Positions 1 through 11,979 of a DNA stretch of 64,000 bases are shown piece after piece. Source of the stretch: Nepenthes gracilis (lineage: Eukaryota; Streptophyta; Magnoliopsida; Caryophyllales; Nepenthaceae). Below the pieces are notes generated by a model. That model made no database searches. It was not told the DNA's origin and saw only the letters and a list, made by a program, of their open reading frames with translations. The stretch is from the NCBI GenBank assembly GCA_033239525.1, contig BSYO01000004.1, positions 4,751,701-4,815,700 of the forward strand, given 5' to 3'. The first letter of the stretch is position 1. Every line of letters starts with the position of its first letter. Position numbers and translations under genes: made by a program.

Positions 1-595
1 CTTGGCGCCCAGAGTCCGACGGGGAGGGGCCTACAAGAGCTCCCACACCCCGTAAAGAAGAGGATTCGATTCCAATCCCCCAATTCTCTAACTGAGATTC
101 CTAGCTGCAACCCACTACGAACTCAGAGTTTCCCTCTTCTCAACGAGGTCACAAGAAAGAAATGAGCTGGAACTGAGAACGCTCTCACTTCCTTCTGGCA
201 TGAGCTAGCTCACGATCACAATCCCTACGTCTGCTCAGACTACGGAAAAGTTAGCCACCCGCTGCGGTGCATCAGGGAAGCAAGGCATTTCATAACCTGT
301 TCATTGCGTTCTTCATACCATTATACACACGTTTCTCACGCCATTACAGCATTCATTCGCGCACCGCTCCTAGAGTGCGCCATTTGCGTTCATTGCGGGA
401 ATTTACTGACTTGAGTGTCGGAGCGGCCTCGGTGGGAGAAATCCTGCCGAACCCCTGACCTCTTATTTGTTGTTTGTATTGTGCAGGTCCAGGTTCATAG
501 AGACGGAGACCAGACCCTTCCTCTGACGTCGTCGCGTGCTAGGGGATCCAAAGGCTCTCTAATCTGTACGACAACAGCGGACCCGAGACGCAATA
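1..595 (+). mobile_element. Probable 3' portion of a Ty3/gypsy-type LTR, left end outside window
   Basis: This block is much richer in GC than the AT-rich DNA that follows. It contains text typical of plant gypsy LTR ends: a short run reading 'tttactgacttgagtgtcgg', a T-rich stretch ending in 'gtgcagg', and a terminus 'ccgagacgcaata' at about 583-595. That terminus resembles the 'ccgaaacgcaaca' end of the well-defined solo LTR at 6,958-8,143, allowing a C-to-T change in the final CA. No second LTR, primer site or target duplication can be checked because the left side is cut off. The assignment rests on general resemblance only. Confidence 0.35.
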
Positions 596-3069
596 GCAGT
601 TATTTTTTATTTGGGTTCGATTCAAATTTAATCTAGACTCAGTTTTGACACTGACTGTTGGAGGGGCTGCCCTATCGAGTTTTAGATTCTTCCTTTCGTG
701 TTTTTCCAACACAATCAAACTTAGGATTTTCCTTATTTTGATCAACACCAATATTTAATATAGAATTTAAATATGGGTGAGAATAAAGTTCTAAAGTAGA
801 ATTTTATATTTTATATTTTAATTATTAGATAAAAATTTAATAGATAAACTTAAAAATTAAAAAAATATTAAATTTAATTTATTATATTTTCCTCATTCGA
901 TAAATATGATATATTTTTCTTAAAAGATTTATGAATTTAAGTACGAATTTTAATGAGTATAGTGTTTTTATTCTTATTATTCTTATCACGTCCTCCTTAT
1001 AATAATCTTGATGAGTTTGAAGGTCCTATTTTTCTTTAAAATATGTATAATGTTATATTTTTGAATTTCGTTATTAAATTTTAGTCCATAGACTAAGATT
1101 TATAAATAATAAAGTATTAAACATAGTCACATTTTTAAAATTATTTTTGTAATATTAATATTTATTAAATATTAAATTTAATATATACAAAATTTTTAAA
1201 AGTGCTAGTGAAAATTTATTATTTAATATTAAAATTTAAAATTTTAAAATTTGAAAATCCAACCGTTAAAAATGAAGTAAGAGGCAAGTTCTGCTTAAAG
1301 AGCCCGAGGGCACTGCCACGCAAATGGCATGACAGCACATTGGGTTAGGGGATTCTGTTTCTCCATTTACTACCATTGGATTATCTTTAATCAAATGGTG
1401 GTAATTTAAATATTAAATAAAAATATTTAAATATAATTTTTTATTAATTTTTTAAATATTTAATTTAATATTTATTAAATATTAATATTATAATAAAAAA
1501 AATTTAAAATTAATTAAATATAATATTTTTAATATGTTAAAATTTTAACCATTAAATTTTAATCCAATAACTAAAAAGAAAAAAATAGGGAGAAACAAGG
1601 AATGAAAAGAAGTAGGATCCCTATTCCAATTGTAGATTTGGGGCCGTCCTTTTTTGTTAGATTTACAAAAAATCAAATGGGAGTGATATAGACTATAAAA
1701 ATACTAATTAAAAATTATTTATATTAAATATAACATTTAATAAATATTAATATTTTAAATAATAATAATAATAATAATAATTACTATTTTAATGCTATTT
1801 TTAAGTTTCAATCATTTAATTTTGATCTAATAGTTACCTAAGAAGCAGAGGTGACTTGCTACTTATAATTTAAATTATATAATATTTGCAAAATTTGAAA
1901 AAAAATTATTTTGGAAATTATTTTTGTATTAATATAGATTAATACAGATAACTTTCCAAATAATATCTAATTAGGATACAAATCGATGAAATACGGGTTG
2001 ATTTATAAACTCTTTATCATTATTGTGTTACTTCTAGCTAATCAAATAATATGGGTATTTAGATAATTGGATAATTAAATAATTACTAGATATTAACAGC
2101 TTAATTACAAAAATATGTGGTTCGTCAATCATGGCAACAAAAATAAGACCACATCAAACATATAGAGTAACATTATCTCAAACAGAGTCACTATAGGAAA
2201 AGCTAAACTTCAGAAAAAAAAAAAAGAAAAGGCAATTACCCGATTACAACTAATTCAACATATTGTTTTATAATCAAACTAGGCACATTAATTAACGAGG
2301 TTTGCAAACTTTTAATCAACAAAAAAAGAAAAAAATGAAGAGGAAAGAGGGCAGAGAAACAGAGAGAAAAGTTAGATAATATGAGAGAGAGGGGGCAGAG
2401 GCACTTTGGAAACTGATGTGTGGAGACTTCCTCAGCCACCAAATGCAGACACTTCCCTTTGGAAACTGATGGATCCAACATGGGTGAAGTGGGCTTGCTC
2501 AAAATGTGGACCAATCCGCTGACACTTAGCTCGAAAATATCCCCCGAGCCCCAAGGCGAGGACACCCTGCGTTCTCTGTTCAACACTTCCGCACATGGAT
2601 GAGGCCTGAACAATTCTCTTTTCAGCCGCCCAATAGACATTCCAAAAAGGTTGTCCGGCCACATGCCTCAAGTTCTCAAATCTAATTCAACACCGGAAGT
2701 CAGTATCACCTAATAAAGGAACAATTTGATATATGAATCTTTCACTATGTGTGAGGTTTGAAAAAAAAAAAAAAAAAGACTATTTTTGAGTCTATTATAT
2801 ACTGTTTTAACTTATATTATATATAAAAAATTATTTCCGTAGCCCAAACTTAGGATCACGAGATCACCCGGACAAATCTAGCTCTCGTGGCCGATACCAC
2901 CTAATCCGGAAAGCAAAACCAACATGGTAATGTACAACTTTCCTCAACTAAAACCAATGCAGAAACTTAAGATCTCAACAATAGAAGACAGGACCTTTGG
3001 ATGGGAATTGGTACCTGGCAATACGATCATTGCACCACACCATGTCAGATATCATGAGTATGATTAGAG

Positions 3070-3110
<41 letters not shown>

Positions 3111-4641
3111 ATTTTTCTAAAAGCCCACCCGGCTCACCCTTGAATTCAACAACTTCAACGTTGTGATTTACGCATCAAAGTAGCTTTCCGAGGCACTGTT
3201 ACATCACTGTAAGTTTTTGTATGCTGTGCATTCAGGATCTAGGCATCAATACATCTGACAAGTACCAACAAGAACTAAGAAGTCAAAGTCAAAATCTTGG
3301 ATGCAACGTAACAATTTTGCAACTGTCTTCCCAACGACATGATCGTCCTTGTGGATTTTGAGTAATCACCAACTACTAATTGAAATAAGGAGGGTCTTGA
3401 TACCCAAGCTGCTTTCGGCACTCGTGAATTGTCTGACTGGGTGTCTGATAAAAACTTCTTGGCATCACGTAAGACAACATTGACACTAATAAGTTCTGAG
3501 GATTCCATGGCAGACCCGATGATCCTCCCATCTGAACATCTAATCTTCAGAAGCTGATGATAAATGGACTAGGATTGGCATTAAGCAAGAGGGTGAGTGA
3601 TACAGGGAATCCCAATATTTTCTGTTGAGGAATCCTGGGTTCCTGGCCAAACAATACTGTTCATAGATTTTCTGTGTTAAGGCCAGCCATCCATACACCA
3701 ATCAGGAGGACGGTAATCAAACTAGGTAAATCACAGCCACAAATTTGTTGAAGACTAGAAATAGCAATCTTCTCTGTTGTCACTGCCTTTCTTCTTACAA
3801 CCTGTTTGGAGACTTGGGCACCCATTGCTAGGATCAAAGAAAATAAAATTTCTGAAGGCCATTTGTCCTCTTCTTCTTCCTCCTGTTTTTGACACGGATT
3901 TCACTGGGTTGTTGGACCTTAATCATCATGACTTCTGATGGGATTTCACAAAAAGAATCCCGGGTGACTATCTCTTAAGTTGGTTGAAAGATCTACCTCA
4001 TAGAATTCTACAATCTTGATCTGCCGTTAGACTACCATGTCTCTCTTCACTGGTGATGGGCCAGCTCCCTCACATTATTGACGGGGGAATTATGCTCATG
4101 ATCAATAATCTCCCTCGATAGGTGGACCCGTTAGGCTGTTAAAGTTTTACTGAATTGGTTGACTCTTGATTCTTCTTTCTTTTTCCCTGTTTGGCCTGTC
4201 CTCTTCTAACTCTGCCAAACACCCCTATAAAAGAAAAGAAAAAAAAAGGGCCCAAAAAGGGCTAAAAAGTAATGAGGGGAAAAGACACAACAGAAAAGGG
4301 TCAATTAAGCTGTATTAAGGCCTGTGGTAGCAACTTGCAGTAGATTTCCAGAGGCCCAAATTGGAATTACCAGTTGGAAACAAAGGCAGAAAGAAAGAAA
4401 GAAAAGAGAACAAGAAAATGATCCATTTAACTAAAAAAGGAACAAGCTAATGACCAGAAGAAAGAAAAATATATTCTGAGGTAGTTAGACTGATAACCAT
4501 GTGAACTTAAACCTCACAAATATACTGCAATGTAAATTCTGTACTATGTCTACAAGGGCAACATTTCAAGCTAAAAGGTCAGACACTTAGCAGCTTCTTC
4601 TGATACCAAGCATGTCAGCATTTATCCTTCACTAAAATTGT
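596..4641. other. Gene-free AT-rich intergenic DNA 3' of the PPR gene
   Basis: From 750 to 2,230 the sequence is almost pure A/T with scattered short open frames and no recognisable product. A less AT-rich patch at 2,420-2,670 contains overlapping short frames on both strands, none of which I recognise; it could be transcribed non-coding DNA or an old repeat. 3,200-4,640 has intermediate composition and probably includes the 3' untranslated region of the PPR gene, which ends at 4,642. No RNA gene was recognised here. Confidence 0.5.
3073..3107. repeat. (TC)n microsatellite
   Basis: About 17 uninterrupted TC units, a likely length-polymorphic marker downstream of the PPR gene. Confidence 0.95.
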
Positions 4642-6381
4642 TCATGAACTAAAAGCATGAATCTTATTTTGAATTTCAACCCAACTAATGGCTTGTCCTT
4701 TCCTCACACATCTTTGACCCATAAGGTGTCTCACCTTTTCAACAGATTCCCACTTCCCAGAGGCAGCATATACACTGGAAAGCAATAAATATGCTGCCGA
4801 GGACTGAGGATTCAGTTCAATGAGGTGTTCTGCTGCCTTTCTTCCCAGTTCTTCATTGCCATGAATGCTACAAACACCAATTAGGGCATTCCATATCCTA
4901 TCATCAACTTTACATGGCATCTTTTCCAGCTGGTTCATTACCTCATCAAAATTCCCAGCTCGACCTAAGAGATCAATTAAGCATGAATAATGTTCCTCAT
5001 CAGGTTGAATGCCATGATCATGAGACATGGACTTGAAGAAAGCAAGCCCCTCTTCCACAAGGCCTGAATGACTACAAGCATTAAGAATGACAACCAAGGT
5101 GACTCTATTTGGCTTTACCCCAGACATCACCATGTCATCAAACAACCTTATTGCTTCATTGCCATAACCATGCTGTGCTAGAGCAGAAATCATGGGGTTC
5201 CACAACATAACATCTTGCTTGTCACCTGTGAGCGTGAAAACCTGCTCACAAAGATCCAAACGTCCACTCTTTGAATACATGTCAATGAGAGAGCTCACTA
5301 CTATCATATTAGGTTTAAATCCAGTACGGATCAAATAGGCATGGACTTGTTTACCGTGCTTAAGTGAAGCTAAACTGGCACAAGCAGTGAGGCAACTACT
5401 AAAAGTGAATTGATCAGGTTTCACACAAAACAACATCATTTTCCTGAAAGATTCAAGTGCAGCATGCCCTAAACCATTTCGAGCATAACCAGAAACCAGA
5501 GCAGTCCACGAGACAGAGTTCTTCTTGGGCATCATATCAAACAATCCCCTGGCTGATTCCATATCCCCCCACTGGGCATACCCTGATATCAATGTAGTCC
5601 ATGCAAAAACATCTCTTGATGCCATCTCATCAAATACTCTCCTGGCATCACCCATCTCACCACATTTAGCATAAGCATCAGCAATAGAGCTTGAAAGAAC
5701 CACATTTGAAACATAGCCAGCAACAAAAACCTGACAATGTACCTGCCTAGTTAGTCGCACATCCTTTAATTTGACACCAACTATTAAAACACCTGCAAAA
5801 CTAAACGCATTAAATCCTACAGACTCTCTCCTTAACCTACTATAAAACCTCAGTGCCTCAAAGTAATTCCCGCACCGTGCGTACCCAATCACAATAGTAT
5901 TCCATGACACAACATCCTTCTCAGGCATTTTATCAAACAACCTCCTAGCCGGGTTGAGCATGCCTAATCTAGCATATCCAGAAAGCACATTATTCCAACT
6001 GTACAAATTTCTCACAGACATTTTGTCGAACACTTTGCGGGCCTCAATGTGATCGCCACATTTAAAATACATATCGATTATATGATTTGTAACGAACGTA
6101 TTGGCGTGTTTTTGGCCGGTTAACTTTAAATGAAGGTGCACCCATTTGCCTTCTTTAAGGGACCTAGTATTTGCGCACTGGTGCAAGAGAAATGCAAGTA
6201 TTGTAGAGTCTAGGCGCAGGCCTTTTCGGGCAAGAAGGTCAAGATGGCTGATGGCTTCTTTCAGTCGTCCCTGGGAGCAGAGGCTGATCAAGGATTCAAC
6301 TATACACGAGCGTTTCGCCGGCTTTCTTGGCTTTGTTCGAACTGGAGAGAGGATGAGATTCGAAGGAGACAGAGAGGGCAT
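4642..6381 (-). CDS. PLS-class pentatricopeptide repeat protein with E-type C-terminus
   Basis: An intact 579-residue intronless frame. After a short basic N-terminus (residues 1-30) come tandem PPR motifs of the P-L-S type to about residue 480. Hallmarks include 'IDMYFKCGDHIEARKVFDKM', 'NLYSWNNVLSGYARLG', 'DVVSWNTIVIGYARCG' and 'DVFAWTTLISGYAQWG'. The end matches E/E+ motifs ('SSAAYLLLSSVYAASGKWE', 'ISWVEIQNKIHAF') and there is no DYW domain. Such proteins bind organellar RNA one base per repeat, and E-class members usually specify C-to-U editing sites while recruiting a deaminase in trans. Order and wording look like Arabidopsis At2g21090. The ATG at 6,381 was chosen because it gives a full-length protein of family-typical size; the first residues are only moderately organelle-signal-like (Ser/Pro/Arg/Lys, few acids). 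Single-exon structure is normal for this family. The target transcript cannot be read from the sequence. Confidence 0.95.
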   Translation of the reverse strand: MPSLSPSNLILSPVRTKPRKPAKRSCIVESLISLCSQGRLKEAISHLDLLARKGLRLDSTILAFLLHQCANTRSLKEGKWVHLHLKLTGQKHANTFVTNHIIDMYFKCGDHIEARKVFDKMSVRNLYSWNNVLSGYARLGMLNPARRLFDKMPEKDVVSWNTIVIGYARCGNYFEALRFYSRLRRESVGFNAFSFAGVLIVGVKLKDVRLTRQVHCQVFVAGYVSNVVLSSSIADAYAKCGEMGDARRVFDEMASRDVFAWTTLISGYAQWGDMESARGLFDMMPKKNSVSWTALVSGYARNGLGHAALESFRKMMLFCVKPDQFTFSSCLTACASLASLKHGKQVHAYLIRTGFKPNMIVVSSLIDMYSKSGRLDLCEQVFTLTGDKQDVMLWNPMISALAQHGYGNEAIRLFDDMVMSGVKPNRVTLVVILNACSHSGLVEEGLAFFKSMSHDHGIQPDEEHYSCLIDLLGRAGNFDEVMNQLEKMPCKVDDRIWNALIGVCSIHGNEELGRKAAEHLIELNPQSSAAYLLLSSVYAASGKWESVEKVRHLMGQRCVRKGQAISWVEIQNKIHAFSS

Positions 6382-6952
6382 TGCTGAAAGGCACCATGTG
6401 AGATTTCTGCATCATCTGCGGATAGTGCAGACCTGCTCTCGGTATTTGTGTCTGAGGGAAGTCGCCGGCTGCGATGGGCGGCAATGGCGATCCACCATCG
6501 TCGCAGGACGCCGCAGAATCAGACGGCGGAACTGCAGATCAATGGTTCACGGGCCGACTAATAATTTCGGTTAGCAAATTTATTAATTATTGGTGAACTT
6601 CAATTTTCTGTAAATTTACATGCACATTAAATTGATTAAATTTTCTTTTAATAATTTTTAAAATAATTTCAATATTTTCTTGATATTTTAAGACCTTCAA
6701 AAGCATATGAGCGTATTTACTTGAAAAAAAATAAAAATATTTAACTATAGATAAATTATAAGAATAGCATTTTCACATATCACACTAAAGCCATAAGCTT
6801 TGCTCAATTGTCTTACTAATGTTTTATTAAATATGGATTGCCCAAAAAATTTAACAATTTATGCATCTACTCTCAGTATTTATTTCAATTGTAAAATGAA
6901 CCATCTGTTTATTTTAACCTGTTAAAATTTATTCTATTTACTATAATATATT
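6382..6952 (-). other. PPR 5' flank: probable 5' UTR and AT-rich promoter region
   Basis: The first 190 bases upstream of the PPR start are mixed in composition and read as a plausible 5' leader. From about 6,580 the DNA becomes very AT-rich up to the solo LTR at 6,958. No unambiguous TATA element could be singled out because the whole stretch is T/A-rich. Confidence 0.4.
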
Positions 6953-6957
6953 ATACT

Positions 6958-8143
6958 TGTTGGGTTTAGATATAAGGCATAAGAGATGGCCCAAAGAAAG
7001 AGCGCAAATAAAAAGCTCAGGAGATATGTCCACTGGTAAGGGGACCTGGATTACCAAGATACCAAAACCAAGCTAACTCCTCAGACTAGATGGCCTAAAT
7101 GTTCTCAAAAACACGGCTTTAGCGTCCTAAAAGTCAAAGTTACTTGACAAAAGTCGAGAGGTCTAATAGAGGCTCGAGGACATCACAAATAGTGACGACA
7201 TTCAGGGCGCTATAAAAATGTCCGAGAATCCTAACCCTCAGTTACGAGGATAGAGGAAGAAGCCCGAGAACCTCAAGAGTTCCATCAGGTTTTAGAATAA
7301 TCCGAGAAGCCAAGAAAATGCCCGAGGACCCTTCACACGGAATCAAAGATCCCTTAAGTCCTTCCAAAAGGCAGTTGAAGTCCGAGAACTACCTCCCTCG
7401 AACGGGTCTGCGAACCTATAAAGGGACAAGGCATGCCATACAAGGACGAGGACCAACTCATGCATGGCCGAAAGCACCAACTAAGCAATTTCGTCGATTT
7501 TCAAGGAACCTGCAGCCACTACAAGACATCCCCTCCACAGAGCACGCTTAGTCAAATCAAGACTGACGCCTAGGGTCTACGTATCTGAATGTTCAGGCCC
7601 TACCGGCGGCGCCAGCGGTGCTAGCAGCGTGCTTTCATGCACACGCCATCATTCCTGACATGGAAGCAGGGCAGGTGGATGGCTCCCACATGCGCTTGGC
7701 GTGACCAACAGGACAGTGGATAGCCTCTCGGCCACACGCCAGCTGCCACGTATCCTCTTTCCAACGGCACAATTTCTCCTATAAATACTTAGTAGAGGCT
7801 CTTGCTCAAAAAGGGCTGGACTGTCGACTCTTGATCCATTTTTCTTCTCTTCAGAACAAGAAGGAACAAAGGTGACAAAGCTTCCCAACGAGAGAACTTT
7901 CACAGGAGAGAAATACAAACAAGACACAAACAAGAGACAAGGAAGGAATTCCCAAAAACTTATACTTTGTAAGATTTCAAACCATAGTGAAGCGTTTTCA
8001 TAGGCCCAGAGCCTCGTGATTTTTTCCTCCTCATTTAAGAGGAAGCTTTTCACGTAAAAATTCGGTTTTCAATCTCTCCTTTTCAGCACACTGCACCCTA
8101 AAACACTTATATTATACTGGACCTTCGGATCCGAAACGCAACA
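6958..8143 (+). mobile_element. Solo LTR (1,186 bp) flanked by ATACT target-site duplication
   Basis: The element begins 'TGTTGGGTTTAGATATAAGG', ends 'GATCCGAAACGCAACA', and is flanked on both sides by the same five bases ATACT (6,953-6,957 and 8,144-8,148). TG...CA termini plus a 5-bp duplication are diagnostic of LTR-retrotransposon integration followed by LTR-LTR recombination. It is distinctly richer in GC than its flanks. A TATA-like 'ctcctataaatact' at about 7,777-7,790 fits the promoter of a gypsy LTR. Short frames within it (for example 7,318-7,551 plus and 7,649-8,053 minus) show no domain and are taken as chance. Confidence 0.88.
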
Positions 8144-8148
8144 ATACT

Positions 8149-10180
8149 TATGAAGAAAAACTATATTGATATTTTGAAGAATTAGTTTGAAAATTCTCCT
8201 TAGACTTTATATTTTATTAAAATAAATGCTTTCACTATATATTATTCAAGAAATAATCTCTTCAACCGTAAACCACGAAAATGAGTGAATTGATAGCAAA
8301 TTATTAATATTACTAGTTCACTAAATTAAACTACCATAAATTAAAAGAAAAACACAAGTGGGTTAATGTATATTTACTATGTTGGTAAAAGGTTCAAAAA
8401 AATCATAAGAGATAACAACTTTAGCTTAGAAGTTAACAATTGACGATTTAGAAAAGTGAAAACTGAAAAAATATCTAGTAATTATAGTAACCGATATTAA
8501 CATTAATAACAAAAAATTAATATTTTAATCCTTATTATCTTTATACTTAATCTATATAAAATATTATTTATGTATGGTAGATTAATTTTAAAGCGGACAT
8601 TTCCCGAGGATAATGCTCCGGGCAGCAACATTGTAGGGCTTTGCGACAGTCGGAGTAGGAAATCAAGAGATAACGTGGTGGCTACTTTGCTCCCTGGCCA
8701 CTGGGAGTTCAGGGTGCTGCAACATACAATTCGTATAATACGTGTTATAATTATCATATAAAAATTTGATATCTATTTTTTTTTATCTTTTAAAATTTTT
8801 ATCTGACAGCTATAATATCGCATCGTACAGATATTGTATACTATACGACATTGTAGCACCTCTTAATATGGCAGTTGGAGGGAGGTTTAAAACTATTGAG
8901 CGTCTATGGTGTAAATACTTAAACTGAATGTGGGGCATCGACTTCAGAATCTTTAAAAATGTCCAATATTCTTAAAATTTTAGTAAGTATATTTTTTTTG
9001 TCTAATGCTTCTTTCCTTGTGTATTAGTTTAATTTAAAAAATTATCAAACTTTAGTAGACATAATTTAGAGGATGATAGTAAGTAGAAAGAGTATCAGTG
9101 TGACGACTTAAGTTCATATAATAATTTATTATCCGTTTGGGGCTTACATGATTTGGCCTGCATTCGTAATGTTTTGTTCAACTTGGATTCCCTTGAAAAA
9201 AAAATATATTATCATGTAAATGTCTAAATATTAATATAACTCACCCATTCTCTTCCCATGAATGGTGTAGGATTATTGATATCAACACCCACATTCTACC
9301 TCACGGAGCAATGTCATCATCACATGTGGCATACTTAAGACTAATTTGATTTACATTCATACACTTCTAGTTAGATTTGACTTAGATATCATTATGTAGC
9401 AATTTAAATTTATATTACAATATATTATTCGTTTTAAACCATATAAAAGGGGTTAGACTTACATCTTTTAATGATAAAGTCTACGAAAAATAAAACCTAA
9501 AAAATATATTATCATATAAATTTAGATTATTACATATATTATTAGAATCAATTCTCACTTGATGCTTATAGATACAAGCTAAACCAGTCTAGATTCACGC
9601 ATCACGCAATGAAGACATCAAATCCTAAGCATGGTAGAATGTGAGAGTTAATATATGGGATTTCATATGACATAAAAATTGATAGAGAATGAGTCTTATA
9701 GTAATGCTTAAATATCCCAATAATAATAAGCTTTTATTAAGAAAGACTAGCAAGAATAAGACCTTGGGCCCATATCTATAACATAAAGTGGAAAGTACTT
9801 TGTCATATAAACTTAGATCACTATAACTAGTATCGTAGATATATTATGAATTTAGTATTTTAAAATTGTCATCATTGTATGGTATAATGTATGATAAGTT
9901 GTGGGCAATTAATATAATTATTAAGTTATAAAAAATAAATTATTGATGATATAAAATTATAAATAAAAAAATAGAAGGTAATAAAATATTATATCACTTG
10001 ATAATTAAGAATGAGATAGCAAAGTTTAAGAGTAGTGAGAGCACAAGGTTAATGCAAGGAGAAAATGATGGGGATAGGTATCACATAAAGGGGTAAAATA
10101 ATAATTTTATTCAAAAGATTGTAACAATGAGCCAATTGCTAATCTATACATATACATATAATGAGCCATATTGGCATAGT
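8149..10180. other. Gene-free AT-rich DNA
   Basis: No coding region or RNA gene is recognisable. It contains one small inverted structure (8,712-8,868) and otherwise low-complexity A/T with many stops in all frames. Confidence 0.5.
8712..8868. repeat. Small MITE-like inverted structure
   Basis: The left end reads 'gggtgctgcaacat' and the right end, read on the other strand, 'gaggtgctacaatg', giving imperfect terminal inverted repeats of about 13 bp around 130 bp of AT-rich DNA. A target duplication is not clear, so this is tentative. Confidence 0.3.
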
Positions 10181-10955
10181 GTGGGGGCCCTTCTAATGGG
10201 TTCAGGGACGTTGTGCTGTATCTTTATTGTTGTTGGATTTAATCCAACGGTAGAAGCTCAAATTTTTTTAGTTTTTTTTTTAAATTTAATTTTTATTTTG
10301 TTTATTGTTTTTAAACTATTTTACAAAATAAAATACATGAACCATTTAAATTTTAGTTTTAGAAACTTCAAAAAATATTAAAAAGATATCTTTATAATTT
10401 TTAATATTCTACTTATATAATAATATTTTAAAAATATATGATAATAAAATCAGTATTTTATAAATTTATAAAATATAATCATATTTATATAATAATAATT
10501 TAATAATATATGATCATAAAATTATTATTTTATAAGTTTATAAAATATAATCCTATTTTTACAATAATATTTTAAGAACATACAATTATAAAATTATTAT
10601 TTAATAAGTTTATAAAATATAAATATACATATAAATATACACATTTAACAAATGATACAAAATTAATCCACTTTATAACAAAATTTATTTATATTTTTAG
10701 TTTTTTTAATTTGAGTTAGTATTTAATAATAATAATTAAATTAATATCAACTATACTTTTATAATAAAAAATATAATTAATAAATTCTCAGGTTATTATT
10801 TAAAATTATAATTATTACTTCTGTTTAATTTTATAAAAAATAAAAATACAAAAATAAAAAAGAAAAGGTTAAGCCCCACCTGCCGTTAGATTAAATCTAA
10901 CGGATAGGGATATAACATTGGTACTGTGCCACAACCACGCCATAGAGCCCCCGAT
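10181..10955. mobile_element. Putative MITE-like element with long imperfect terminal inverted repeats
   Basis: The left terminal region (10,181-10,252) and the reverse complement of the right terminal region (10,881-10,955) can be aligned over about 70 bases. Both start with a GGGGGC block, contain a 'tgtgctgta/gtggcacagta' segment, and end in a small palindrome: 'gttggatttaatccaac' at 10,232-10,248, and a matching CCGTTAGATT/AAATCTAACGG at 10,883-10,903. The interior is almost pure A/T with no transposase. The 84-residue frame starting at 10,127 crosses the left end and is considered chance. No clean target duplication was found, so the superfamily is not assigned. Confidence 0.42.
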
Positions 10956-11979
10956 CCCCTTCAAAATTGACATGGCACGGACCAATACTATTTTTTAAAA
11001 GTTTTGTTTGATATAATTAAATCAATATCTCAACATTTAACGAATATGTTACAATACAAATCATTGAAATTAATACAATTATTTATTTTTAAATAAATAA
11101 ATATAATTATTTTAAAATAATTAATTTTAATTTTTTAAATATAATTAAAATATTATTATTTATTTTAAAATATATAATTAAAATTAATAAAAAAATCTTT
11201 TCATCAGAGATAAAACTATTCTGAATCAATCTTTTAGTACGTGTCGCTCTTGTATTAGTCCCTGCTTTTTCAAGACTAGTTATAGTCGTTCATTAATTCT
11301 GCACAACGAGGTACGGAAAAAAAAATTAAGGCTGGTCTTGATTTTATGGAATCCACAGGCTAGTTCACTAATAATGTAGAAAATTTTTACTATTGAGATT
11401 CAGCTACTATATCTGTTAATTTTAATTATATATTTTAAAATAAATAATTAAAATTTAATATTTAAAAAATATATTATGATTAAGTATTCTAAAATAATGA
11501 AGATTTAAAATGGTAGAGTATTAATCTCTATCATAGATGAGAGTTGTAAATGTTTTGGTATATTTTAGACTCTTTAAATTTAATAATTAAAATTAAAAAT
11601 TAGATAAATAAATAATAAATATTAAATAATTACTTAAGTTATTTAATATATTATTAATAATTTATCTACTTAATTTTAGATTCTAATCGCCAAATTTATT
11701 TAGAAGCCTAAAACACGGAAAGATATTAGCTGCACTCAACATAGATAGCACGAATGTCCTTTTCTTTTGCACATTCCTTTGATGTTTCTCGTGTGCATTC
11801 ACTTCCTAAAGTATGCAAAAATTGAAGGAAAAATAAAATTATGGAAACTTTTATCTTATTTGAAATACAATGTGATAACGTTTCTTTTATAGTTGATTAT
11901 TATAAGGCGCAATCAAAATTTTTCTTTCTATTTTATTTATATGATGTCATTCTATGGAGATACTTTCAAGAACATTGCT
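10956..11979. other. Gene-free AT-rich DNA
   Basis: Very AT-rich sequence with runs of TAAT/ATTA and no recognised gene, RNA or terminal repeats. Confidence 0.5.

Noticed and set aside
2236..2671. Two overlapping minus-strand frames (142 and 79 codons) in a less AT-rich patch
   Set aside because: No domain, low-complexity Ser/Leu/Phe tail in the longer one, and mutual overlap in different frames; no coding support.
2830..2920. Short structured-looking stretch considered as a small RNA gene
   Set aside because: No match to the conserved parts of plant SRP, RNase MRP or spliceosomal RNAs that I could identify, and no polymerase III-type terminator arrangement.
6146..6574. 142-codon plus-strand frame over the PPR 5' end
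   Set aside because: It overlaps the confirmed PPR coding strand in antisense, is Arg-rich and domain-free: a shadow frame.
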